Source of the DNA: Clostridia bacterium
GTDB lineage: Bacteria > Bacillota > Clostridia > Oscillospirales > CAG-272
Direction: 5' to 3'
DNA length: 64,000 bases
Assembly: GCA_017517745.1 (NCBI GenBank)
Contig: JAFWYJ010000049.1
Location: forward strand, 28,084 to 92,083
Within the stretch, counting starts at the first letter, position 1, and the number at the start of each line of letters is the position of its first letter. The position numbers were made by a program, and so were the translations under genes. Below are positions 49,820-57,516 of this stretch, one piece after another. The notes beneath the pieces are model-generated. The model ran no database searches and had not been told where the DNA came from. It saw only the letters and a list, made by a program, of their open reading frames with translations.

Positions 49820-50227
49820 TCAAAATTTTCTTTTGGAATTCGCGGATGCCGCTCTTTTGAAGGATACCACACGGAACGGGGCTTGATTTCCCTCCTCGGC
49901 GCGCGCGGCGGTGATTGCCGCGGTGATTGCCGCGACGGTCGCTCCGTCATCCTCGCTCGCCGCCAAAGCTGCCGCGATCGCGGCGGCAATTGCCGCATCG
50001 GAATTGTCTGCAGTGGCTACGGGTGCCTTCTGCTCGGATGGTTTCTGCTCGGAAACCTTCGAGTCATCTTTCGCAAGGAGCGCATGCATGATCTCTACTG
50101 CAGCCCACAAGATTGCGAGAACCGCAAAAATCACGAGCATTCCCTGGAGCGTGACACTTCCCGCGGTGGAGGCTCTCTCCGACCAGCTCATAACATCCGA
50201 TGCCAACGCAAAAACAGTGTTCATCAT
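49820..50227 (-). CDS. OadG-like small membrane subunit
   Basis: The 135-residue protein has one N-terminal membrane helix (GMLVIFAVLAILWAAVEIMHAL), a charged linker, an Ala-rich stretch (about 78-105) and a C-terminus ending FRVVSFKRA. This is the layout of OadG/MmdD gamma or delta subunits, which hold the peripheral carboxyltransferase to the membrane pump. GGAGGTAACGATT precedes the ATG. It is second in the operon. Confidence 0.82.
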   Translation of the reverse strand: MMNTVFALASDVMSWSERASTAGSVTLQGMLVIFAVLAILWAAVEIMHALLAKDDSKVSEQKPSEQKAPVATADNSDAAIAAAIAAALAASEDDGATVAAITAAITAARAEEGNQAPFRVVSFKRAASANSKRKF

Positions 50228-50245
50228 AATCGTTACCTCCGTACA

Positions 50246-51610
50246 TTACAGAGGAAGGTTGCAATGCTTGCGCGCGGGAGAGCCGTCATTTTTCATCAAC
50301 AGCATGTAAACCGCCGCGCAAATTCTCTGGCGAAGCTCTGCGGCGTTGATGACGTCATCAATGCTTCCGTCTGATGCTGCAACCTGCGCCGAAGCATGCT
50401 TTTCTTTCCACTCCGCCTCAAGATCCGCGCGTGTGCAATCTTCGGTGATGCGATCGTTCCAAAGGAATGCCACGGCAGATGCGGGCGCCATGACGCTGAT
50501 CTCCGCTTCCTCAAGCGCATAGACCATGTCGGCACCGAGTGCCTTCGAGCCCAGCAACGTGAACGCCGCGCCATACGCTTTTCCGGTCACGACCGTGATC
50601 TTCGCGGTGTCTGCGGTTGCATATGCCATTGCGAGCTTGCCAAGCTGTGCGGCGAGAGGCGCGCTCTCTGCGTCCTTGCCGATCTCCACACCGATGCTGT
50701 CGGTCAGTGTCAGCACGGGAATCGAGAAGCTGTCACAGAAGGAGATCATTCTTGCCGCCTTCTTTGCGGCGTCAGCGGTGACCGTTCCGTCGCTCACCTC
50801 GGGATTGCTGGCGATCACGCCGCAAGTGACACCGCCCAAGCGGATCAGTCCCGTCAGGATCTCTCCGGCATAAGCCGCGCCGAGCTCCACAAAATCACCC
50901 GCGTCGGCAATTGCCTCGACCAGAGCCTTTCCGACAAGTCCGTCTGCGGAAAGCTTGCGGTTGATATCGTCATTGAGTTCCTCGACAATCACGCCCTCGG
51001 CGTTGTTGGCGGGGAGCATGGAAATCAGCTTTGCCGCCTTCTGCATCGCGTCGTCATCGTTCTCTGCCTCCAACGCGGAGAGACCGTCCGCAGCAACCGC
51101 CTCGGAGCTTCCAACGGCTTTGCCCACCACGAAGGGCGCGTTGACCGAAAGCAAAGCTTTTTCTTTCACCGTAACAATCACGTCGAACATTGACGCGACG
51201 GTTGCGGACATACCCATACAAACGCCGGAAACGATCGCGATTTGCGGGATGACTCCCGACGCGTCGCTGACTGCCTTGAGCAGCTTTCCGTAAGCAGACA
51301 TCGCCGAAGCGCCGTCGCAAACCACGGCTCCCGCGCTGTCAAACATACCGATCACGGGTGCGCCGTTTTTCATTGCCATACGATAAAGCATGGCGATCTT
51401 TTCGGCTTGAATTGCATCAAAAGCGCCTTTTTTTCGGTCGCTGTCCTGCGAAAATGCATAAACCAGCTTGCCGTCGATTGCACCGTAGCCGCAAACGACA
51501 CCCGTCAAGTCTCCGTTGGCTCTCTGCATGAAAGCACCGGTCTCGACAAAGGTTCCGGCATCAAAAAGCGCAACGATTTTTTCAGCGCCGACTGTTGTGC
51601 CTCTCTCCAT
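50246..51610 (-). CDS. Acyl-CoA-type carboxyltransferase (MmdA/PccB-like), short form
   Basis: The 454-residue protein belongs to the crotonase-fold carboxyltransferase family (MmdA, PccB, AccD-AccA). N-terminal half: VVCGYGAIDGKLVYAFSQD, MFDSAGAVVCDGASAMSAYG, AIVSGVCMGMSATVASMFD. C-terminal half: FCDSFSIPVLTLTDSIGVEIG, AKITVVTGKAYGAAFTLLGS. MmdA and PccB are usually about 510 residues, so it is short, and the DSAGA/GARxQ oxyanion region is diverged (VVCDGASAM). It would exchange carboxyl between biotin and an acyl-CoA. GGAGG lies 8 nt before ATG 51610. First gene of the operon. Confidence 0.87.
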   Translation of the reverse strand: MERGTTVGAEKIVALFDAGTFVETGAFMQRANGDLTGVVCGYGAIDGKLVYAFSQDSDRKKGAFDAIQAEKIAMLYRMAMKNGAPVIGMFDSAGAVVCDGASAMSAYGKLLKAVSDASGVIPQIAIVSGVCMGMSATVASMFDVIVTVKEKALLSVNAPFVVGKAVGSSEAVAADGLSALEAENDDDAMQKAAKLISMLPANNAEGVIVEELNDDINRKLSADGLVGKALVEAIADAGDFVELGAAYAGEILTGLIRLGGVTCGVIASNPEVSDGTVTADAAKKAARMISFCDSFSIPVLTLTDSIGVEIGKDAESAPLAAQLGKLAMAYATADTAKITVVTGKAYGAAFTLLGSKALGADMVYALEEAEISVMAPASAVAFLWNDRITEDCTRADLEAEWKEKHASAQVAASDGSIDDVINAAELRQRICAAVYMLLMKNDGSPARKHCNLPL

Positions 51611-51693
51611 AAAGACAACCTCCACATCTGTTTCTTTGGGGTATTTTTCAGCTTGGAAATGAAAAAATTACCATCCTACCCCATTATAATAAA

Positions 51694-51722
51694 ATTATAA
51701 CATAAACAAAATATATTGTCAA
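51694..51722 (-). promoter_or_regulatory. Promoter of the Na+-pump decarboxylase operon
   Basis: Perfect TTGACA (51722-51717), 17-nt spacer, TATAAT (51699-51694) on the minus strand. Confidence 0.9.
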
Positions 51723-51814
51723 CCGCATAAAAAAAATATATTTGAATAATATGTAAACCTTTGTCAAATTTCTGTCAAGCACAAGAAGATTTTTTCCGAA
51801 TTTTGCGAGCTCTC

Positions 51815-51843
51815 TTGACATTCCAAACGTATCGTGATAAAAT
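51815..51843 (+). promoter_or_regulatory. Promoter of the 417-residue EEP-domain gene
   Basis: TTGACA (51815-51820), 17-nt spacer, TAAAAT (51838-51843), 33 nt before the ATG. Confidence 0.85.
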
Positions 51844-51875
51844 AAACAAAAATCCGTTTCAAGAGGTGAAGCGAA

Positions 51876-53129
51876 ATGACTGCTATCGTCTATCCGAATG
51901 GCTCTGCCAACGCGGCAGCCTTCCCCGCGATCGTACTGCAATACCGTTTCTTCCGTGAGGGCATCACCGTTCCGCTTTCCATCGAAAGCGTTGCCGATGC
52001 GAGCGAGGTTGTAATCCGAGAAACATCCGGCATGGAAACCGGCGCGTTTTCGGTGCAAACCGAAGACAACAAGCTGATCGTGACCGCTGCCGACATGTTT
52101 GGCTTCAGCGCCGCCGCGGATTATCTGACCGAGGTTCTGTTTGCCGACGGCAAGCCCGAGATCCCCTCCTCCGTTTCCTTCGTTGGAAAATATGACAAGG
52201 AAATGCTGGCGCAAAAGACCGCGACCAACCGCGTGATCTTTCACAACGTCTGGTTTCACGATCTTCCGCCCGAATGTCACACCTTTTACGGGTTGATGGG
52301 CGCGGGCTATCTGGTTGCCGAGGTCATGGCATACCGCCCCGACGTGGTGGGCTTCAACGAGATCCTGAGTACGTGGCGCCGCAAGACCGATCTGGTGGAT
52401 GCGATGCGTGCGATTGGCTACGAAGAAGCATTGCCCGAAAACTGCGACGAAAAAATGATGAATCCCCTATTCTACAATACACGCGCCGTCAAGCTTCTGG
52501 AATGTAAATTCGCCTCCTACGGAACGCCGAACCGCGATGAAAACGGATACGCGACCGACAAGATCACGGGAAAATATTACGCTCCCTCCGACAACAATAT
52601 CTGGAAAAGCGCGGTTGTCGGTGCTTTCGAGAGTTTGGAAACCGGCAAGCGGTTCGTTGCCTGCTGCACCCATCTTGAGGCAAACAGCTACACCAAGAGC
52701 AAGCAGCCCGAGGAGGGCGATCCCGCGCGTGCCGAGCAGGTGCGCGAAACCTTGGTGCCGCTTTTAAATGCCTTTTCCGAGAAATATGATGCTCCCGCAG
52801 TGGTTGGCGGAGACTTCAACTCCACGCATCAGCGCGCCGCTTGTCGGGAGCTGGAAAAGGCAGGCTTTGTCAACACCTTCTATGCCGCCGAGGACAAAAA
52901 GGAATTTTGCTCCTGTCACGGCTACCCCACCTACTGTCCCGAACTGAACACCTACGTCGCCTATGATTGCCCGTGGGCGGACAAGGAAATCCCATTGGGA
53001 TACGACTATAGCATCGACCAGATGTTCGCCAAGGGCGATCTTCGCCCCAGGACCTATCGCACCGTCACCGCGAAGCCGACGCTCTACGCCTCGGATCACT
53101 CGCCCGTGATGTTGGATTTTGATCTTTAA
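51876..53129 (+). CDS. Endonuclease/exonuclease/phosphatase-family protein with an N-terminal extra domain
   Basis: The 417-residue protein has a C-terminal EEP domain from about residue 115: FHNVWFHD, RPDVVGFNEIL with the catalytic Glu, CCTHLEANSY, VVGGDFNSTHQRAA and the final SDHSPVML. The first 105 residues form a separate beta/alpha domain (TGAFSVQTEDNKLIVTAADMFGFSAAADYL) whose pattern recalls the non-catalytic N-terminal domain of GH20/GH67 glycosidases. There is no signal peptide. The substrate is unknown; EEP proteins include nucleases, sphingomyelinases and inositol phosphatases. GAGGTGAAGCGAA precedes the ATG. Confidence 0.8.
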   Translation: MTAIVYPNGSANAAAFPAIVLQYRFFREGITVPLSIESVADASEVVIRETSGMETGAFSVQTEDNKLIVTAADMFGFSAAADYLTEVLFADGKPEIPSSVSFVGKYDKEMLAQKTATNRVIFHNVWFHDLPPECHTFYGLMGAGYLVAEVMAYRPDVVGFNEILSTWRRKTDLVDAMRAIGYEEALPENCDEKMMNPLFYNTRAVKLLECKFASYGTPNRDENGYATDKITGKYYAPSDNNIWKSAVVGAFESLETGKRFVACCTHLEANSYTKSKQPEEGDPARAEQVRETLVPLLNAFSEKYDAPAVVGGDFNSTHQRAACRELEKAGFVNTFYAAEDKKEFCSCHGYPTYCPELNTYVAYDCPWADKEIPLGYDYSIDQMFAKGDLRPRTYRTVTAKPTLYASDHSPVMLDFDL

Positions 53130-53140
53130 TTTCCATAGAA

Positions 53141-53184
53141 AAAGCTCGCAAATACGAAAGACGTATTTGCGAGCTTTCTTTATT
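53141..53184. terminator. Bidirectional terminator between the EEP and SGNH genes
   Basis: AAAGCTCGCAAATACG (53141-53156) and CGTATTTGCGAGCTTT (53162-53177) form a perfect 16-bp stem, with T-rich flanks in both directions. Its right arm touches the SGNH gene's stop codon. Confidence 0.9.
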
Positions 53185-53977
53185 CATAAAGCGGATTTCC
53201 GTAATTGATAAACCCAACGTACTTGAAGTCCTCGGGATTGTGGCGGATGATGTAGTCGATGTAAGAATCGATCAGCTCCGCCGTCAGCACGTAGCCGATG
53301 GGTGCCATGTGTCCGTGCAAGAAATATTGGTTCTTGAACGCGCGATCGTAGACCGGTCCGTATTGGTAAAGGTCGATGACGTAAGCATTGTCAAAATGAT
53401 CTGCAAGATCGTAAAGCAGCTTGCGCATCTGTTGCAGCTTTTCCTCGCGATTCGGCTTGTCCTCGTTCGGGAAGGTCACAAAGAAAAACTTCGCGTCGGG
53501 GCTGATTTCCTTGTATCGGCTGACGATCGCGGCATAATACCCCGCAAAGGTCTTTTTATTGTTGCGGTAGTTTTCGGGATCGACATCGTCAATGCTGCCG
53601 ATCTCCATGCCGTTGTTATAAATATCGTTGACACCGAGCGCAATCACGTATGCCTGGCAGGCGTTTGCCGGCGACCAAAAGCCCGAGCGAGCGGCAAAGC
53701 CACGCTCGATATATTCCTGTGCCGTCATGCCGCCGCGCGAGAAGTTATATCCCTTAATTCCGTTCTTGCGCGCGATATACTGTCCCCAAGAATACTCGTA
53801 CATATCAAGATAGGTAAACTCGTTATTCTCCGGGCTGTTGTAGACCTGAAATTCTCCGGATGAAAGACTGTCCCCGATGAATCCCATCGTACGAAAGATC
53901 GAGGTTCTGCTGTATGCACCGACCAGGCGGTCGAGCGGCTTTTCGTTTTCGTCAAACAGATATTCGTTCCAATTCAT
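53180..53977 (-). CDS. SGNH/GDSL-family hydrolase
   Basis: The 265-residue protein has the SGNH blocks: MGFIGDSLSSGEF (Ser) near residue 31, NFSRGGMTAQEY (Gly) near 78, VIALGVNDIYNNG (Asn) near 110 and the Asp/His part LHGHMAPIGY near 219. Such enzymes are esterases on lipids or acylated sugars. No signal peptide, so probably cytoplasmic. It lies 24 nt after the GyrB-like gene. The substrate is unknown. Confidence 0.85.
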   Translation of the reverse strand: MNWNEYLFDENEKPLDRLVGAYSRTSIFRTMGFIGDSLSSGEFQVYNSPENNEFTYLDMYEYSWGQYIARKNGIKGYNFSRGGMTAQEYIERGFAARSGFWSPANACQAYVIALGVNDIYNNGMEIGSIDDVDPENYRNNKKTFAGYYAAIVSRYKEISPDAKFFFVTFPNEDKPNREEKLQQMRKLLYDLADHFDNAYVIDLYQYGPVYDRAFKNQYFLHGHMAPIGYVLTAELIDSYIDYIIRHNPEDFKYVGFINYGNPLYE

Positions 53978-54001
53978 GGCTTTTTCCTTTCATTTCCGAA
54001 A

Positions 54002-56002
54002 TCACACGTCGATGTCCTTCATATAACGACTACCGTTTTCGGTGATAAACCGTTTGCGCGCGGGAAGATTTTCTCCAAGCAACGTATCGAATATCAATTC
54101 GGTTGCCGCGGCATCGGCGGGAGAAACCGCAATGAGGCGTCTCGTCTCGGGGTTCATGGTGGTCTGCCACATCATTTCGGGCTCGTTCTCGCCAAGTCCC
54201 TTCGAGCGTTGGAGTGTGTATTTCTTGTTCCCCAGCTTTTTGAGAATTTCCGCTTTTTCAAATTCGTCATACGCGAACAACGTCTGATCCTTTGTTGTGA
54301 TTTCAAAGAGCGGCGATTCCGCGATGAACACCTTGTTCTCCTTGAGAAGCGTGGGAAGCAAACGATAGAAGAGTGTCAGAAGCAGTGTGCGGATCTGGAA
54401 TCCGTCCTCATCGGCATCGGTACAAATGATGATTTTCGACCAACGGAGGTTATCGATATCAAACGCGCTCATATCCGATTTCTTTTTGCCGTGAATTTCC
54501 ACACCGCAACCGATGACCTTTAAGAGATCGGTGATGATCTCATTTTTGAAGATCTTGTCAAAATCGCTCTTCAGGCAGTTCAGCGTCTTTCCGCGTACGG
54601 GAATGATGGCTTGGAATTCCGCGTCACGCCCCAATTTACACGAAGTCAACGCCGAATCACCCTCTACGATATAAAGCTCCGCCACCTTTGGATCCTTCGT
54701 GCGGCAATTGACGAATTTTTCCACGCGATTTGCGGCATCGATCGAACCCGCAAGTTTCTTCTTGACGTCGATCCGCGCTTTTTCGGCACTCTCGCGACTG
54801 CGCTTATTCAGGAGCACCTGATTGGCAAAGACTTCAGCCGCCTTGGGATTCTCGATGAAATAGATCTCAAGCTGACTTCTCAGAAAATCGTTGAGCGCAT
54901 CACAGATAAAGGTGTTTGTGATTGCCTTTTTGGTCTGGTTTTCATAAGAAGTGATGGTGGAGATACTGTTGATGACAAGCACCAGACAATCGGCAATATC
55001 ATTGAAGGTGATTTTGCTTTCGTTTTTCGTGTAGCGATTGTTCGCCTTGAGATATTTGTCAAGCGCGTAGGTAAAAGCAAGACGAACCGCACGGTCGGGC
55101 GATCCGCCGTGCTCCAGATAGCTTGCGCAATGGTAATATTCGAGCATGCTCACGGTGTTGGAAACACAAAACGAAACGTCTGCCTTCAGCTTGTATTCGG
55201 GCTTGTCCTCGCGGTCGCGTCCCTGCGCTTCCAAATGCCAATTCACGGGAGCTGTCAAGGCATTCTCACCCACAACCTCACCGATATAATCGGAAATGCC
55301 GTTTTCGTAATAAAACGTTTGCTCGGTAAAACGCTTGTCCGCTTGCTCCAACAGCAAGGTGAAGGTGATGCCCGCCGTAACCACCGATTGGCGGCGCAGA
55401 ATATCCTCAAAGAACTCGGCGGGAATGTTGATGTCGGTGAACACCTCAAGGTCGGGACGCCAATGCACCACGGTACCGGTCCTCTTTTCTTTCGGTCCGA
55501 GAGGACGCTCCTCAAGCTCGCCGTCGACCTCACCCTTCTTGAATTTGATGGTTCGCTCGACCTTGCCGTCATAGGATTTTACCACCATGAATTCGGAGCT
55601 GCACTGAGTCGCACACGCACCCAAGCCGTTGAGACCGAGAGAATATTCATAGGCAGAACCGTCGCTGTTATTGTCATATTTACCGCCCGCGTAAAGCTCA
55701 CAGTAAATCAAATCCCAGTTCCAACGTCCCTCTGCCTCGTTCCATCCCAGCGGTACGCCGCGTCCGTGGTCATCCACGCAAATGCTTTTGTCGGCATAAA
55801 CCGTGATTTTGATCTCGTTACCGTGGCCCTCACGCGCCTCGTCCACCGAGTTGGAAAGGATCTCGAAGAAGGAATGCTCACAGCCCTCCAATCCGTCCGA
55901 GCCAAAAATGACTGCCGGACGCTTTCTGACACGGTCCGCGCCCTTCAAGGCCTTGATGCTTTGGTTGTCATATTGTTGCTTAGCGTTGCTTTTGGTCGCC
56001 AT
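54002..56002 (-). CDS. Type IIA topoisomerase B subunit paralogue (GyrB/ParE-like), no A subunit nearby
   Basis: The 666-residue protein has a GHKL ATPase domain (NSVDEAREG near residue 51, VDDHGRGVPLG, LGLNGLGACATQC), a transducer domain, and a TOPRIM domain (YIVEGDSALTSCKLG near 452, CTDADEDGFQIRTLL near 547) with the Glu and Asp-x-Asp metal residues kept. RSKGLGENEPE near the C-terminus corresponds to the YKGLGEM motif. It differs from canonical GyrB at several normally fixed sites (ADEDG for ADVDG, GLNGLG for GLHGVG). A GyrA/ParC partner is absent on both sides, which is unusual. GGAGCGCACA precedes the ATG. Confidence 0.88.
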   Translation of the reverse strand: MATKSNAKQQYDNQSIKALKGADRVRKRPAVIFGSDGLEGCEHSFFEILSNSVDEAREGHGNEIKITVYADKSICVDDHGRGVPLGWNEAEGRWNWDLIYCELYAGGKYDNNSDGSAYEYSLGLNGLGACATQCSSEFMVVKSYDGKVERTIKFKKGEVDGELEERPLGPKEKRTGTVVHWRPDLEVFTDINIPAEFFEDILRRQSVVTAGITFTLLLEQADKRFTEQTFYYENGISDYIGEVVGENALTAPVNWHLEAQGRDREDKPEYKLKADVSFCVSNTVSMLEYYHCASYLEHGGSPDRAVRLAFTYALDKYLKANNRYTKNESKITFNDIADCLVLVINSISTITSYENQTKKAITNTFICDALNDFLRSQLEIYFIENPKAAEVFANQVLLNKRSRESAEKARIDVKKKLAGSIDAANRVEKFVNCRTKDPKVAELYIVEGDSALTSCKLGRDAEFQAIIPVRGKTLNCLKSDFDKIFKNEIITDLLKVIGCGVEIHGKKKSDMSAFDIDNLRWSKIIICTDADEDGFQIRTLLLTLFYRLLPTLLKENKVFIAESPLFEITTKDQTLFAYDEFEKAEILKKLGNKKYTLQRSKGLGENEPEMMWQTTMNPETRRLIAVSPADAAATELIFDTLLGENLPARKRFITENGSRYMKDIDV

Positions 56003-56016
56003 TGTGCGCTCCTTTC

Positions 56017-56499
56017 TTACAAAATCGTTTCACGCGGCTTGCAAACGTCTATCCATTCCAACGCACCGGATGCCTCAAACAGCTCCGCGCAGGTCAAGCG
56101 AACCGCGCTGTTGGCACTACCCGCGGCGGGATAGACGATATCAAACCGTTGCATGGAAATGTCGGCATAAACCTTGACGCCGTCCGGCAGAGCGAACGGG
56201 CAAACACCGCCCACGGCATGTCCCGTGGCGGCAAGCGCGTCCTCAGCGCTCATCATTTTTGCCTTCGTGCCGAAAAACGCCTTGAATTTCGCGTTATCGA
56301 TCTTTTGGTCTCCGGCGGTCACGATCAGGAGGCACTCCCCCTCCTTGCCGTAAAAGGTCAAGGATTTGGCAATGCGCGCCCCCTCGGTTCCGAGCGCCGC
56401 GGCAGCAAGCTCGACGGTCGCACTCGACACCTCAAATTCCATCACTCGATCGCCAAGCCCCTTGGCGGAAAGAAAGCTTTTTACAAGTTCAATCGACAT
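56017..56499 (-). CDS. YbaK/EbsC-family aminoacyl-tRNA deacylase
   Basis: The 160-residue protein has the YbaK/ProX fold: TEGARIAKSLTFYGKEGECLLIV near residue 38 with the conserved Lys, AGDQKIDNAKFKAFFG near 62, and ATGHAVGGVCPFALPDGVKVY near 90. Members hydrolyse mischarged Cys- or Ala-tRNA-Pro. The lone cysteine in GVCPF is common in the family. It lies 14 nt before the topoisomerase-like gene; that pairing has no obvious functional reason. Confidence 0.92.
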   Translation of the reverse strand: MSIELVKSFLSAKGLGDRVMEFEVSSATVELAAAALGTEGARIAKSLTFYGKEGECLLIVTAGDQKIDNAKFKAFFGTKAKMMSAEDALAATGHAVGGVCPFALPDGVKVYADISMQRFDIVYPAAGSANSAVRLTCAELFEASGALEWIDVCKPRETIL

Positions 56500-56620
56500 A
56501 ATGTTTTCAAATTCCCTTTTTATCTATAATATATCACATTATATTATAGCATATAAAAACAATTTTGAAAAGGGGGATTTGTAAAACTTTATAAAAAACT
56601 TTTGTTGCGACCATCCTCCG

Positions 56621-56658
56621 TCAAAAAGAAAAGAAACGCCGCAGATTTTCGGCGTCTC
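56621..56658 (-). terminator. Terminator of the 254-residue EEP-domain gene
   Basis: GAGACGCCG and CGGCGTTTC pair around AAAATCTG on the minus strand, followed by TTTTCTTTTT. Confidence 0.85.
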
Positions 56659-56686
56659 TTCTCTTTTGAAATAGGTTGCAAAGATG

Positions 56687-57451
56687 TCATGGAAATTCAA
56701 TGAATGCGCAAATGGCATGGTGATCGGAATAATAAAATCCGCAAGAATCGTCATCGGGAACGGCATACGTCTCATCGGGATCTGTGACAAGGTTTGTGAA
56801 GATATAATCCAGCTTATTGTCTCCAACGTCTCCTGTGAATCCGTGACAAGATCCCACAATGTTGCGGGTACAATCGACCGTGCCAAGCTCCTCAGCAGTG
56901 GCAAGAATCATCTCGATCTGCGGCTGATGCGGCAAAGAGTTGAAATCTCCCGTCATAACGAAAGGATACGGCGACGAAGCAACGTCACGCATCAGCGCAT
57001 AGCACTGTGCAATGCGCGCATGAAGTCCTGTGTGATCAATATGCACGTTAAAGAAGGAAAACGGCTTGTGATTTTCCCGACAGATCAGATCGGCACGGCA
57101 ATAAACACGCGGGCAATCGCTCTGATCAAGTCCTTCAATGCGCGATCCCGGCTTTTGCGGATCCATGGAAAGCCATTCCTCACGGAAAGCCTGCAGATCG
57201 AACCTATCTCTGCGATAGCAAATATGTGCACCCTCACCTCTGTAATCAGCCTCTCTGCCGTGTCCGAGAATATAATACTCCGGCAAACGGTCACGAAGCC
57301 AATCCACCATAAAGTCGGTTCCCTCTTGGAAGCCGATCAGATCGGGGGCTTCGTTTTTGATCACGTTAAGAATTTTTTCTCCGCGTTGCAAAAATTTCTC
57401 GCTTTTGCAGACCTTGAGATTGAAGGTCATCGCCTTGATTCTGACTGACAC
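56687..57451 (-). CDS. Endonuclease/exonuclease/phosphatase-family protein
   Basis: The 254-residue single-domain EEP protein shows AMTFNLKV near residue 8, APDLIGFQEGTDFM with catalytic Glu near 40, SFFNVHIDHTGLHARI near 131, PFVMTGDFNSLPHQP near 160, and the end DNKLDYIFTN plus YSDHHAICAFIEF. It resembles secreted or cytosolic phosphodiesterases, but no signal peptide is visible. The start is GTG 57451 with AGGAGG about 9 nt upstream. No promoter fits between it and the ispH terminator. Confidence 0.85.
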   Translation of the reverse strand: MSVRIKAMTFNLKVCKSEKFLQRGEKILNVIKNEAPDLIGFQEGTDFMVDWLRDRLPEYYILGHGREADYRGEGAHICYRRDRFDLQAFREEWLSMDPQKPGSRIEGLDQSDCPRVYCRADLICRENHKPFSFFNVHIDHTGLHARIAQCYALMRDVASSPYPFVMTGDFNSLPHQPQIEMILATAEELGTVDCTRNIVGSCHGFTGDVGDNKLDYIFTNLVTDPDETYAVPDDDSCGFYYSDHHAICAFIEFP

Positions 57452-57464
57452 GATCGTATCCTCC

Positions 57465-57500
57465 TAAAAAACGGGAATAAACGAAACCGCTTATTCCCGT
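57465..57500 (-). terminator. Terminator after ispH-S1
   Basis: ACGGGAATAA (57471-57480) and TTATTCCCGT (57491-57500) form a 10-bp stem; T6 follows on the minus strand, then AGGAGG of the next gene at once. Confidence 0.85.
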
Positions 57501-57516
57501 AGTGATGTTCAATTGA

